Source of the DNA: Bacteroidota bacterium
Lineage (GTDB): Bacteria; Bacteroidota; Bacteroidia; Chitinophagales; Chitinophagaceae
Assembly (NCBI GenBank): GCA_020161435.1
Contig: JAIUNV010000008.1
Coordinates: 124,001 to 188,000, forward strand
Reading direction: 5' to 3'
DNA length: 64,000 bases
Positions within the stretch are counted from its first letter, which is position 1. The number at the start of each line of letters is the position of its first letter. The notes under the pieces were generated by a model, which worked only from the letters and a program-made list of their open reading frames with translations, was not told where the DNA came from and did not search any database. This document shows positions 9,901-18,344 of this stretch, piece after piece. Made by a program: the position numbers and the translations under genes.

Positions 9901-11056
9901 GGGTATACCGCCGCAAGTGGGCAACCGTTTGTTCGAAAAATATTATCAGGTAAAAGAGCCGGGACATGCCGGCAAACCTGGTTTTGGAATTGGTTTGTAC
10001 CTGGCCAAAAAATTGGCCGAAATGCATGGCGGCAGTATTGGTTTTGCCAACCGAAGCCAAACGGGAACTTGTTTTACCCTTTCGCTGCCCATTGTAAGCA
10101 GCGCTGCTCAGGTAGTAGAAAATGCGCCGGTGGCAGCGGCTACGAGTACCGCATTGCTCGAAGAAATAGCTGCGGGCAGCGAACCGCTGGTTGCTGCAAA
10201 ACCTGCCATTACCAATGGCCTCGAATCGATAGTGAGTGAATTGCGCAGCATACTCATTGTAGATGATAACGATCAAATGCGCAGCTACCTGCGGCAAGTA
10301 TTCAGCAAAAACTTTACCGTGTACGATGCGGCAAACGGGCGTAAAGGTTTGGCCATTGCCCACGAAGTAATGCCCGACATCATCATCAGCGATGTGATGA
10401 TGGAAGACATGACAGGCATCGATTTTTGCAAAGCCATCAAAGAAACAGCAGCACTGAACCATATTCCCTTCATTTTAATCACCGGCAGTATTTCGCCAGA
10501 GCTGAAAATGAAAGGCATTGAATACGGTGCGGATGATTACATCAGCAAACCCTTCGAAAAAGATTTGCTGGTAGCCAGGGTGCAAAGTCTGCTGCGCAAT
10601 CAGCAAAACCTGCAGCAGTATTTCTACAACGAAATCACCCATCAGAAAAACTATTTCAATGTGTCGGGTGAATACAAGGCATTTTTAGAAGCCTGTATCG
10701 ACATTGTGGAACGCCACCTCGACGACGATGAGTTTAACATACAAGTGCTGGCTACAGAAATTGGGATGAGCCACAGCAAATTGTACAAAACCATCAAAAC
10801 CATTTCGGGGCAAAGTGCCAGTGCCTTTATCCGGTTTATCCGGTTGCGCAAGGCGGCCGAAATGTTTATCAACAGCAATTACAACATCAACCAAACTGCC
10901 TTTTATGTGGGCATAAAAGACATCAAATATTTCCGGGAGCAGTTTGCCAAAACCTTTGGCATGAAGCCATCGGAATACATTGAAAAATACCGAAAGACAT
11001 TGGGCAAAAATTATCGCCTCAACGATAAGGTATCTGGCGACAGGCTTAAGGAATAA
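6941..11056 (+). CDS. Hybrid two-component system sensor/regulator (propeller sensor, histidine kinase, receiver, AraC-type HTH)
   Basis: This is a one-protein glycan sensor and transcription regulator of the HTCS type, which senses a periplasmic oligosaccharide and activates nearby operons. I prefer ATG 6941 (MNARKKLL, then a hydrophobic stretch ending VSTANN) to the upstream ATG 6899 because it gives a normal signal sequence; the product is 1371 residues. Order: two-component-regulator propeller repeats to about residue 690 (repeated W-IGTYDGL and WIGTHKGG types); a Y_Y_Y domain; one membrane helix (YSLYLLLAAGLGYVIY); and a HisKA domain with phospho-acceptor His840 in IAHEFRTPLTL. An HATPase with FGIGLYLAKKLAEMHGG, a receiver with Asp1151 (IIISDVMMEDMTG) and a C-terminal AraC HTH ending MKPSEYIEKYRK complete it. 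A strong terminator follows, so it is probably transcribed alone. Its likely targets are the BNR_4 and second susCD operons downstream. Confidence 0.95.
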   Translation: MNARKKLLHYWHWLLVLVPLVSTANNFSPITRIGIEKGLSNNSVRCILQDRQGFIWIGTYDGLNRYDGSEFKVFRNRPDDSTSLPHNYIYSIHEDGRQQFWVGTGQGIAQLDRTTGIFSPMYYIQQPGRQRERLSINANFISSDSQGNVWFGTNGWGLMQKRSADKDPVQILCQTNTGWSNGYIAKAMAQVGQQLYVFVTDIGLCLYDAASKRLLLADASVANANSMVADAAGNIWVGSENGLHQYNTTLRKYTAHFTQASGVLPFDNVSSLFIANHELWIATEGGGIAIRNMQQGKVRYLTAGKGQHDLSSDAVYALATDNEGRMWIGTHKGGCNVISSSDGRFVTIANDPFNGNSLIGNFVYSFAESKTDEDIFIGTDGNGLSIWNRRSNRFTNFVHHAGDASSISHNSVTNIFTDYTGKIWMTTLGGGVNQFSKATGKFKHYKLLNTANGTENKNALSLYEDKDKTLWATTFGKMYRYNRADDRFDIFSQNINDIISITEDKQGQLWGGTTNQLVQIDRQDKLHHFYDIGGKPVRAILADANSNRLWLGTEGNGLLLFDIPTGKVMERYTDANGLCNNAVHTIVKDGKGMLWLSTFNGLARFDPKRKSFSNFYQSDGLQSNQFNYRSAYKLRSGELMFGGIKGFNLFHPDSIVVRSFMPPLYITSIMINSKYVAVAGNDYISKRNAATIEELRIPYDEAILSIRFNALEYASPEKISYAYFLEGWDRGWTYAGNTRNINYNNLTEGSYVLHIKSTNAAGTWQEKETLLRIIVLPPWYRSWWAYSLYLLLAAGLGYVIYNYRIQQERLRYKIKLAQLQADQEQEVNERRQSFFTNIAHEFRTPLTLIINPLKDIVQKEDSSDSKEELGLVYRNARRLLSLVDQFLLFRKTDTDTGQLVEQVFHFDQLCQETYLYFVQQARSKQINYQLQVNAQPIVVKGDREKLDIILYNLMSNALKYTPEQGEVLVNVQADATQVTVEVCDSGPGIPPQVGNRLFEKYYQVKEPGHAGKPGFGIGLYLAKKLAEMHGGSIGFANRSQTGTCFTLSLPIVSSAAQVVENAPVAAATSTALLEEIAAGSEPLVAAKPAITNGLESIVSELRSILIVDDNDQMRSYLRQVFSKNFTVYDAANGRKGLAIAHEVMPDIIISDVMMEDMTGIDFCKAIKETAALNHIPFILITGSISPELKMKGIEYGADDYISKPFEKDLLVARVQSLLRNQQNLQQYFYNEITHQKNYFNVSGEYKAFLEACIDIVERHLDDDEFNIQVLATEIGMSHSKLYKTIKTISGQSASAFIRFIRLRKAAEMFINSNYNINQTAFYVGIKDIKYFREQFAKTFGMKPSEYIEKYRKTLGKNYRLNDKVSGDRLKE

Positions 11057-11080
11057 AGCCTGTTATGATGCGTAGAGAGA

Positions 11081-11112
11081 GGGGTAAATTGATGAATTTA
11101 CCCCCTTTTTTT
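11081..11112 (+). terminator. Intrinsic terminator of the HTCS gene
   Basis: GGGGTAAATT (11081-11090) and AATTTACCCC (11095-11104) form a perfect 10-bp stem with a GATG loop, followed by one C and seven T. This is the cleanest end signal in this part of the window and lies 24 bases after the stop codon. Confidence 0.9.
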
Positions 11113-11288
11113 CCGAGTTGCCCCCCCGTGGGGCTACCACATCTCCAATATTTTTACCCTCATACAGCCGTAGTAAGCTGGTTGCTCATTGGCCATATGA
11201 AACACAAAGTGATGTGTTCCCGGGTTGCTGTTTTTGCACCCGTAAAATATTCGTCAGTGGATGCAGCTACCTTTCGGTTTTACTTATA
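11113..11288 (+). promoter_or_regulatory. Probable promoter region of the BNR_4 operon with a C7 run
   Basis: This is the leader between the HTCS terminator and the BNR_4 start. It holds CCCCCCC at 11121-11127, eight bases after the terminator's T7 tract. The block C5-T7-N8-C7 (11101-11127) has the same spacing as C6-T7-N8-C7 before the second susC (18457-18484). I could not place a convincing Bacteroidota -33/-7 promoter (TTTG/TAnnTTTG) by eye. Confidence 0.35.
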
Positions 11289-12614
11289 ATGATGAAATTG
11301 ATGCTGCGTCTTTTTTTCTTCCTACTGGGTTGTCATTGTGCGGTGTTTTTGCCGGCACAAAAACTATCGCCGGTAGTGAGTGGCATCACTACGGTGGGCG
11401 ATGGTTGGGCTGGCAATTCTGTCAACACCGTCATCTTTCGCAAGCATGCACTTACTTCTGTTGCCGATACGCAATTCATTGCCTACTACAATCAGGCAGG
11501 AAACGTAGTGCTGGGCAAACGCCATGTTGCCGATACTGTATGGCAAACAGTTGTCACAGCTTTTACAGGCAATATTCATGATGCCCATAACAGCATCAGC
11601 ATTGTGGCCGATGCGGCGGGCTACCTGCACATGGCATGGGATCATCACGGGCATCCGTTGCATTATGCCAAAAGTGAGGCACCGGGTTCGCTCCGGTTGC
11701 ATAGCATGGAAATGATAGGCACTCAGGAGCAAAAAGTAACCTACCCGGAATTTCATGCCTTGCCCAACGGGCAGCTCATTTTTTTGTACCGCGATGGCAG
11801 TTCGGGCAATGGCAATCTTGTCATCAACAGCTATAATCCCGCCACCCGGCGCTGGAAACGGATGCACAACAATTTGATTGATGGCGAAGGATTGCGCAAT
11901 GCATACTGGCAGGCATGTGTAGATGCGAAAGGAAGATTGCATGTATCGTGGGTGTGGCGGGAGAGCCCCGATGTAGCCAGCAATCATGACATGTGCTATG
12001 CAGTATCGGCCGATGGCGGCGATACCTGGCAACAATCGAATGGTAAAAAATATGATTTGCCTATTACTGCTGCCACTGCAGAAATAGCGTGGCGCATTCC
12101 GCAACGCAGCGAACTGATGAACCAAACGTCCATGGCGGCCAACGATAAAGGAGAACCTTTTATCATCAGCTATTGGCGAGGCGCTGGCAATGTGCCGCAA
12201 TACCAGTTGTTGTACAGGCAAAAAGGTGAGTGGCAACACAGCGATTTGGGATTCAGGAAAATGAATTTTACACTCAGCGGAATGGGCACCAAGAGCATTC
12301 CTATATCGAGACCGCAATTGGTGATTGGGCAAAAAGGACGGCACAGTACCGTGCACGTTATTTTCAGAGATGCAGACCGAAACAGTGTTATCAGTATTGC
12401 GAGTGCTGCTGTAAAAAGCCGTAAGCGTTTGCAATGGCAGCTGGCAGATGTGTACGAACAATCCGTTGCAGCATGGGAGCCCAACTATGATGTGGCACAA
12501 TGGACAAATAATAAGCAGCTGTATTTGTTTGTACAACAAGTGGTACAGGCCGATGCGGAAGGACTGATTAAAACAAAGCCAACACCGGTGCAGGTGTTGC
12601 AGGTAAAATGGTAG
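11289..12614 (+). CDS. Secreted BNR_4-family beta-propeller enzyme (GH145/PL25-like)
   Basis: This secreted seven-bladed propeller protein of about 440 residues starts at ATG 11289 or 11292, which gives the signal peptide MMKLMLRLFFFLLG ... FLPAQ. It matches the BNR_4 (PF15892) type, which includes GH145 alpha-L-rhamnosidases acting on Rha-alpha-1,4-GlcA caps and PL24/PL25-type lyases. Characteristic stretches are NIHDAHNSISIVADAAGYLH and MAWDHHGHPLHYAKS near residues 95-125, holding the conserved histidines of the central pore. TYPEFHALPNGQLIFLYRDG and a late AAWEPNYDVAQW also fit. It sits 4 bases before a GH105 gene, so a rhamnosidase or lyase acting before an unsaturated-glucuronyl hydrolase makes sense. 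Hydrolase and lyase cannot be told apart from the sequence alone. Confidence 0.75.
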   Translation: MMKLMLRLFFFLLGCHCAVFLPAQKLSPVVSGITTVGDGWAGNSVNTVIFRKHALTSVADTQFIAYYNQAGNVVLGKRHVADTVWQTVVTAFTGNIHDAHNSISIVADAAGYLHMAWDHHGHPLHYAKSEAPGSLRLHSMEMIGTQEQKVTYPEFHALPNGQLIFLYRDGSSGNGNLVINSYNPATRRWKRMHNNLIDGEGLRNAYWQACVDAKGRLHVSWVWRESPDVASNHDMCYAVSADGGDTWQQSNGKKYDLPITAATAEIAWRIPQRSELMNQTSMAANDKGEPFIISYWRGAGNVPQYQLLYRQKGEWQHSDLGFRKMNFTLSGMGTKSIPISRPQLVIGQKGRHSTVHVIFRDADRNSVISIASAAVKSRKRLQWQLADVYEQSVAAWEPNYDVAQWTNNKQLYLFVQQVVQADAEGLIKTKPTPVQVLQVKW

Positions 12615-12618
12615 TGGT

Positions 12619-13779
12619 ATGATAACGAGATGGACAAACACACAAGCCTACGTTGTAGCAACGATGATTGCAGTTGTGCTATCGATGGCCTGTGGACATA
12701 CGCAAAAATCAACGCAGACTGCTGCTGCGCAGCAACAAGTATTGCAGCTCATTCATTTGGTCAATAATAACTGGCAGCAAACACATCAACCCACCGTGAA
12801 TGCATTTTGGGACAATGCTGCATACCATACAGGCAATATGGAAGTGTATGCACTCACGAAGCACGAACCTTACCGGGAATATTCTACTCAATGGGCTACC
12901 CACAACCAGTGGAAAGGTGCCAAATCGGATGACATCAGCAAATGGAAACTGACCTATGGCGAAACAGATGAGTATGTGTTATTTGGCGATTGGCAAATCT
13001 GTTTTCAGACCTACATAGATCTGTATAAGTTACAACCCGACGAATCCAAAATAGCCCGTGCAAAGCAAGTGATGCAATACCAGATACAATCTCCGAGAAA
13101 TGATTACTGGTGGTGGAGCGACGGCTTGTACATGGTAATGCCGGTGATGACGAAAATGTATAGCATCACGAAGGAGCCTTTGTATTTAGAAAAGCTCTAC
13201 AGCTATTTGCAGTTTGCAGACAGCATTATGTACGATGATTCAGAAGGCTTGTATTTCAGGGATGCGAGGTATGTTTTTCCCAAACACAAAACGGCAAGTG
13301 GCGGAAAAGATTTTTGGTCGAGGGGTAATGGTTGGGTAGTAGCCGGGCTGGCCAAACTGTTGCAGGATTTGCCAGCACAGGATGCACACCGGTTATTTTA
13401 TGAAAACAAGTTGAAAAGCATGGCCGCTGCTTTAAAAAAATGTCAGCATGCCGATGGCTACTGGACCCGCAGCCTTACCGATGAAAAACAATCGCCTGGC
13501 TTTGAAACCAGTGGTACTGCATTTTTTACCTACGGCATTTTGTGGGGCATCAATCATGGTTTGCTCAGTAAGGCAGAGTATGGCCCCGTAGTGGAAAAAG
13601 CATGGCAGGCTTTAACGACAACGGCGGTACAACCCAATGGCACCATTGGTTATGTACAGCCCATTGGCGAAAGAGCTATTCCGGGACAAATCGTTGATAA
13701 AAACTCAACGGCCAACTTTGGTGTAGGTGCATGGCTGCTGGCTGCCTGCGAAATGTATCGCTATCTGGGTAAGAAATAA
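12619..13779 (+). CDS. GH105 unsaturated glucuronyl/galacturonyl hydrolase lipoprotein
   Basis: This 386-residue (alpha/alpha)6-barrel enzyme removes the 4,5-unsaturated uronic acid left at the non-reducing end by polysaccharide lyases. The signal peptide ends in the lipobox VLSMAC followed by GH, so it is probably a periplasmic lipoprotein. Family marks are WWWSDGLYMVMPVMTKM with the probable catalytic Asp168, KDFWSRGNGWVVAGLAKLL, HADGYWTRSLTD, FETSGTAFFTYGILWGINHG and FGVGAWLLAACEMYRY. It begins 4 bases after the BNR_4 gene, so the two are almost certainly cotranscribed, and the BNR_4 product may generate its substrate. Whether it prefers glucuronate or galacturonate is not visible. The second GH105 in the window (28485-29678) is clearly divergent and has a different signal peptide. 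Confidence 0.9.
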   Translation: MITRWTNTQAYVVATMIAVVLSMACGHTQKSTQTAAAQQQVLQLIHLVNNNWQQTHQPTVNAFWDNAAYHTGNMEVYALTKHEPYREYSTQWATHNQWKGAKSDDISKWKLTYGETDEYVLFGDWQICFQTYIDLYKLQPDESKIARAKQVMQYQIQSPRNDYWWWSDGLYMVMPVMTKMYSITKEPLYLEKLYSYLQFADSIMYDDSEGLYFRDARYVFPKHKTASGGKDFWSRGNGWVVAGLAKLLQDLPAQDAHRLFYENKLKSMAAALKKCQHADGYWTRSLTDEKQSPGFETSGTAFFTYGILWGINHGLLSKAEYGPVVEKAWQALTTTAVQPNGTIGYVQPIGERAIPGQIVDKNSTANFGVGAWLLAACEMYRYLGKK

Positions 13780-13885
13780 TCAAAGAAGAACATCGGGTTT
13801 TTCTTTCAACAACCTACAAACGCAAACAACATCTTACACACAACAAAACAGTAATAAAAGAACGCAAACAAACAGCGAAAACAGA

Positions 13886-13890
13886 AGGAG
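13886..13890 (+). promoter_or_regulatory. Shine-Dalgarno-like AGGAG before galT
   Basis: AGGAG lies six bases before ATG 13897. Most starts here lack such a motif, as is usual in Bacteroidota, so it supports this start for galT after a 117-base A-rich spacer. Confidence 0.5.
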
Positions 13891-13896
13891 CACAAG

Positions 13897-14937
13897 ATGT
13901 TTAGCATTCACGAACATGCACATACAAGATTGAATTTACTTACCGGCGATTGGGTGTTGGTATCGCCACACCGTACCAAACGACCATGGCAGGGCAAAGT
14001 AGAAATACTGCCTGCCGACGATCGGCCGGCATACGATGCTACCTGCTACTTATGCCCCGGCAATAAACGGGCCGATGGTGCTACCAATCCTGACTATACC
14101 GATTCATTTGTATTTGTCAATGATTTTTCGGCATTGCTGACCGATACGCCCGATGGAGATGTAAACATTAATGGATTGCTGCAGGCCAAAAGCGCCAAAG
14201 GCATTTGCAAAGTCATCAGCTTTTCGCCCGATCATAGCAAAACTTTGCCAACGCTGCCAGTAAGTACCATTGCCAAAGTGATTGATTTGTGGTGTGCTGA
14301 AATGACGAGCATTGCGCAGGACAAAGACATTCAGTACATCCAGATTTTTGAAAACAAGGGTGATATTATGGGCTGCTCCAACCCGCACCCACACGGACAA
14401 ATTTGGGCACAAAACAGTGTGCCGCTTGAAGTAAGTAAAGAGACGAAGCAGCAGCAGCAATACTATGAACGTTACTGGCGCACTTTGCTCAGCGATTATG
14501 TAAACACCGAGCTACAACAGCAGGAGCGGATAGTGCTGGAGCATGAGCATTTTGTAGCATTGGTACCCTTTTGGGCGGTATGGCCATTCGAAACGATGAT
14601 TGTGCCCAAACGCCCCATGGCGCATATCAATGAGATGACGCAAGATGAACGCCAAGCATTTGCCATCATGCTCAAAGAACTCACTGCCAAGTATGATAAT
14701 CTCTTTCATGTTTCCTTTCCTTATTCTGCCGGTATCCATCAGGCGCCGGTGAATAGCGGGCAACATCCGGCGTGGCACTGGCACATGCATTTTTACCCGC
14801 CATTGCTTCGCTCTGCTACTGTGAAAAAATTTATGGTTGGCTACGAAATGCTGGCCAATCCACAACGGGATGTAACGCCAGAGTGGGCCGCAGAAAGATT
14901 GCGTAGCTTGCCGGTAAAGCATTATAAAGAAATGTAG
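13897..14937 (+). CDS. galT: Galactose-1-phosphate uridylyltransferase
   Basis: This cytoplasmic Leloir-pathway enzyme exchanges UMP between UDP-glucose and galactose-1-phosphate. It has 346 residues, close to the E. coli protein. Both HIT-type halves are present. The N-terminal half has RLNLLTGDWVLVSPHRTKRP, the zinc ligands of CYLCPGN, YIQIFENKGDIMGCSNPHPH and the active-site HPHG with His164 and His166 (His166 the uridylylated residue). The C-terminal half has FVALVPFWAVWPFETMIVPK, SAGIHQAPVNSG and HWHMHFYPPLLRS. The neighbouring LacZ-type beta-galactosidase would supply its galactose. No galK, galE or galM is in the window, so these must lie elsewhere. Confidence 0.95.
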   Translation: MFSIHEHAHTRLNLLTGDWVLVSPHRTKRPWQGKVEILPADDRPAYDATCYLCPGNKRADGATNPDYTDSFVFVNDFSALLTDTPDGDVNINGLLQAKSAKGICKVISFSPDHSKTLPTLPVSTIAKVIDLWCAEMTSIAQDKDIQYIQIFENKGDIMGCSNPHPHGQIWAQNSVPLEVSKETKQQQQYYERYWRTLLSDYVNTELQQQERIVLEHEHFVALVPFWAVWPFETMIVPKRPMAHINEMTQDERQAFAIMLKELTAKYDNLFHVSFPYSAGIHQAPVNSGQHPAWHWHMHFYPPLLRSATVKKFMVGYEMLANPQRDVTPEWAAERLRSLPVKHYKEM

Positions 14938-15010
14938 TACCAGTAGGCCAAAAGCCTATAGTATAGGTAAGTAAAGAATGACTAGATCTTTTTCATAAGC
15001 AAGTAATCGT

Positions 15011-15040
15011 ACCGGCTGTGTCTACGGCTGGTGGTTTTTT
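15011..15040 (+). terminator. Possible terminator after galT
   Basis: ACCGGC (15011-15016) pairs with GCTGGT (15027-15032), with one G-U pair, and GGTTTTTT follows. A second small hairpin without a T-tail (TAGGC/GCCTA, 14944-14958) lies upstream. The stem is short, so read-through into the beta-galactosidase gene is possible. Confidence 0.4.
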
Positions 15041-15117
15041 GTTTGTATGATGTATATCAAAGTTCCGGTGACGGAAAAATGGAAACTTGCCGCAAGGCAA
15101 TCAAAATGAAATGTTGT

Positions 15118-18100
15118 ATGAAAAAATGGTTTGTAATGTTGATGGGTTGTGTAAGCATGCTGCAGTTGGCTGCACAAAACATTTGGGAAAACCCCACAGT
15201 GTATGAGGAAAACAAAGAAAAGCCGCATACCAGTTTTATGCTGTATCAGCAGGCAGCAGATGTGAAAGCAGATGATTTTGCAGCATCAGCCTGGTATCAA
15301 TCACTCAATGGTACCTGGAAGTTTGTGTACGCTGCCAATGTAGAATCTTCGCTCAAAGATTTTTACAGCGATGCAGTGAACACGCAATCGTGGAAGAACA
15401 TTCCAGTGCCTTCCAATTGGGAACTGCAAGGGTTTGGTACGCCTATTTATACCAACATTACGTATCCGTTTCCTAAAAATCCTCCGTATGTAGGCAAAGA
15501 CAATCCGGTAGGTACCTACCGCAAAACATTTACCGTGCCCGATACCTGGAGCGATAAAGAAGTGATACTGCATTTTGGTTCCATATCGGGCTGTGCATTT
15601 GTGTATGTAAACGGACAAAAAGTAGGTATGTCGAAAGTGGCTAAAACAGCTGCTGAATTCAACATTACCAAACTGCTGCGCAAAGGCGAAAACCAATTGG
15701 CGGTGCAGGTATACCGCTGGCACGATGGCAGCTATCTGGAAGACCAGGACTTTTGGCGTTTGAGTGGTATTGAAAGAGATGTTTTTTTGATGGCCATGCC
15801 CAAACAAACCATTTGGGATTATTTTTTGAAAGCAGATTTGGATGCACAATACAAAATCGGCAGGTTTTCGGCAACCGTTGATATCAGAGACTTTACAGAT
15901 CGTACTCCTACGAAAGGAAGCATCGTAGTAAGTGTTGTTAGCAAGGCAGGTTTTGTAGCTTTTACGCAAACTCAAGCGTACACAACCAATGCTGCAGTTA
16001 CATCAGTACAATTTAGCGGGGCTATTAAAAATGTAGCCAAGTGGACTGCAGAAACGCCGAATTTGTATCAGGTAATCATTGAGCAAAAAGACGCCAGTGG
16101 TGCAACGGTAGCGTATACGGGTAGCCGCATTGGTTTCCGGAAAGTGGAGATTAAAAATGCGCAACTAATGGTAAATGGTATGCCGCTAAATGTGCATGGT
16201 GTAAACCGCCACGAGCATGATGATGTGCTGGGTCACGTGCCTACCAAAGAGCTTATGCTGAAAGACATTCAACTCATGAAGTTGAACAACATCAATGCTG
16301 TTCGAACCTGTCATTATCCCAACGATCCGCTGTGGTATAAACTCTGCGATGAATATGGTTTGTATCTGGTAGATGAAGCCAATATCGAAAGCCACGGCAT
16401 GGGTGCAGAAGGACAAAGCTGGTTTGATAAAGAACAACATGTAGCGTACCGTCCGGAGTGGGCTGCGGCACACCTCGACCGCCATCGTCGTATGGTAGAA
16501 AGAGATAAGAACCATGCTTCCGTTATTATCTGGAGTCTTGGCAATGAATGTGGTAACGGACCAGTTTTCTTTGATGCCTATAAGTGGATAAAAGAAAGAG
16601 ACAACACCAGACCTGTACAATTTGAACAATCAAAAGAAGCAGCCAATACTGATATTGTTTGCCCCATGTATCCTCGCATTGAGCACATGCGACAGTATGC
16701 CAATGACAGCACAAAGACAAGACCGTATATCATGTGTGAATACTCTCATGCCATGGGTAACAGCAACGGCAACTTCAGAGAGTATTTCAATATTATCCGC
16801 AGCAGCAAGCACATGCAAGGCGGCTTTATTTGGGACTGGGTAGATCAGGGTTTTAAACAGCAAACAGCAGATGGCCGCACCTACTGGGGTTACGGAGGCG
16901 ATTTGGGCAGCTACCTCTACCTCAACGATGAAAACTTTTGCAGCAATGGTTTGATTGCTGCCGACCGTACACCTCACCCCGGTTTGTACGAAGTAAAAAA
17001 TGTATACGCACCCATTCAGTTTACAGCTGTGGATGCCTCCAAAGGCATTATTGCGGTTGAAAACCTTTTTGAATTTACGGCTTTAAACAACCATGCTTTT
17101 CAATGGGAAGTGCTGCGCAACGGTCTTTCTTATGCTAAAGGTTCGTTTACTGTTACGGCGGCGCCACACACTAAGCAAACAGTGCAGCTCTCATTGCCCG
17201 CAACCGATGCTACCGCAGAATGGATGCTCAACGTATTTGCATTTACGACAACGGCCAATGCCACGGCCTTGGTGCCTGCCGGTCATGAAGTAGCCCGTGC
17301 ACAGTTTGCCATTGCCGGCACGTATGCAGTTACGGCCAACAAGGGTGCGGGATTGACGATAGAAAAAGATGCTAAGTTGCTCAAGTTTACTGCCGGTGAT
17401 GTATCGGGAGAGTTTGACCTCAACCGTGGCCAGTTTAAAAAGTACAGCAAGAAAGATGCATTGGAGTTGAACCAATTGCCAACGCCTTATTTCTGGCGGG
17501 CACCTACCGACAATGACTTTGGCAACAGCATGCCACAGCAGTTGGGCATTTGGCGTTCGGCACATCAGCAGGCACAGGTAAAAAAAGTAACCGTGGGCGA
17601 ACAAACAGCTGCCGGATTGCCCATTGAAGTACAAATGGAACTGACCGGTATCAATGTGCCGTACAGCATTCAGTATGTCATTTTAAACAATGGTAGCATA
17701 CAGGTAACCGCCAGCATGGATATGACCAACCGGTCATTGCCCGAAATGCCCCGATACGGTATGCGGATGCAACTGCCTCCGGCTTTCGATAGCCTGCGCT
17801 ACTACGGCCGCGGTCCTTGGGAAAATTATACCGACCGAAATGAGTCGGCACTGCTGGGCGTATATGCCGACAAAGTGGCCAATCAGTTTACAGCCAATTA
17901 CATTCGGCCACAAGAAAATGGTTACAAAACCGATGTGCGTTGGGTACAACTAACCAATACAAAAGGCCATGGCCTGCGGGTAGAAGGAGTACAACCAATT
18001 TGCTTTAGTGCGTTGCACCACAGTGCCGAAAGCATGGACCCCGGCATGACCAAAAAACAACAGCATCCGACCGACCTTCGTCCCGATAAAAATGTATACC

Positions 18101-18222
18101 TCCACATTGATTTGAAACAACGTGGGGTAGGTGGCGATGACAGCTGGGGTGCCTTGCCACATGCACAGTACAGGCTTACCCAAAAGCAATACAGCTACAG
18201 CTACATTTTGCAGTTGCAATAG
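15118..18222 (+). CDS. GH2 beta-galactosidase, LacZ type
   Basis: This retaining exo-beta-galactosidase has about 1034 residues from ATG 15118 (MKKWFVMLMGCVSML ... LAAQ, a signal peptide); ATG 15106 adds four residues. Domains in order are a GH2 sugar-binding jelly roll (SLNGTWKFVYA, IPVPSNWELQGFGTPIYTN), an immunoglobulin-like domain, the TIM barrel and a C-terminal Bgal_small domain from about residue 740. In the barrel, GVNRHEHDDVLGHV is followed by acid/base Glu477 in SLGNECGNG and nucleophile Glu541 in CEYSHAMGNSNGN. The small domain shows WRAPTDNDFGNSMP and GRGPWENYTDRNESA. The export signal points to the periplasm. With galT upstream it supports use of a galactose-rich glycan. A good terminator follows. 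Confidence 0.95.
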   Translation: MKKWFVMLMGCVSMLQLAAQNIWENPTVYEENKEKPHTSFMLYQQAADVKADDFAASAWYQSLNGTWKFVYAANVESSLKDFYSDAVNTQSWKNIPVPSNWELQGFGTPIYTNITYPFPKNPPYVGKDNPVGTYRKTFTVPDTWSDKEVILHFGSISGCAFVYVNGQKVGMSKVAKTAAEFNITKLLRKGENQLAVQVYRWHDGSYLEDQDFWRLSGIERDVFLMAMPKQTIWDYFLKADLDAQYKIGRFSATVDIRDFTDRTPTKGSIVVSVVSKAGFVAFTQTQAYTTNAAVTSVQFSGAIKNVAKWTAETPNLYQVIIEQKDASGATVAYTGSRIGFRKVEIKNAQLMVNGMPLNVHGVNRHEHDDVLGHVPTKELMLKDIQLMKLNNINAVRTCHYPNDPLWYKLCDEYGLYLVDEANIESHGMGAEGQSWFDKEQHVAYRPEWAAAHLDRHRRMVERDKNHASVIIWSLGNECGNGPVFFDAYKWIKERDNTRPVQFEQSKEAANTDIVCPMYPRIEHMRQYANDSTKTRPYIMCEYSHAMGNSNGNFREYFNIIRSSKHMQGGFIWDWVDQGFKQQTADGRTYWGYGGDLGSYLYLNDENFCSNGLIAADRTPHPGLYEVKNVYAPIQFTAVDASKGIIAVENLFEFTALNNHAFQWEVLRNGLSYAKGSFTVTAAPHTKQTVQLSLPATDATAEWMLNVFAFTTTANATALVPAGHEVARAQFAIAGTYAVTANKGAGLTIEKDAKLLKFTAGDVSGEFDLNRGQFKKYSKKDALELNQLPTPYFWRAPTDNDFGNSMPQQLGIWRSAHQQAQVKKVTVGEQTAAGLPIEVQMELTGINVPYSIQYVILNNGSIQVTASMDMTNRSLPEMPRYGMRMQLPPAFDSLRYYGRGPWENYTDRNESALLGVYADKVANQFTANYIRPQENGYKTDVRWVQLTNTKGHGLRVEGVQPICFSALHHSAESMDPGMTKKQQHPTDLRPDKNVYLHIDLKQRGVGGDDSWGALPHAQYRLTQKQYSYSYILQLQ

Positions 18223-18248
18223 CATCGCTTACTTCAATTGATCAATAC

Positions 18249-18294
18249 AAATACCCGTCGGGAAATGCGTACAGCACCGGCGGGTATTTTTTTA
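18249..18294 (+). terminator. Intrinsic terminator after the GH2 gene
   Basis: AAATACCCG (18249-18257) pairs perfectly with CGGGTATTT (18281-18289), and the T-run extends to 18293. It ends the BNR_4-GH105-galT-GH2 stretch before the second susC. Confidence 0.85.
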
Positions 18295-18344
18295 TGCATT
18301 GCTGTGGCTGCCAATGAAGTTGCGGTATACAGAGCCGCTGCATT

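Noticed and set aside
11065..11288. Small frames and N-terminal extension upstream of the BNR_4 start
   Set aside because: They cross the HTCS terminator and lack a signal peptide; the start at 11289/11292 gives a normal secreted protein.
11364..12641. 425-codon open frame on the minus strand
   Set aside because: It is fully antisense to the BNR_4 gene, gives a Cys/His-rich protein with no family signature, and reflects codon bias of the real gene.
14944..14958. TAGGC/GCCTA hairpin after galT
   Set aside because: The stem has only five pairs and no T-run; the candidate at 15011-15040 is the better end signal.
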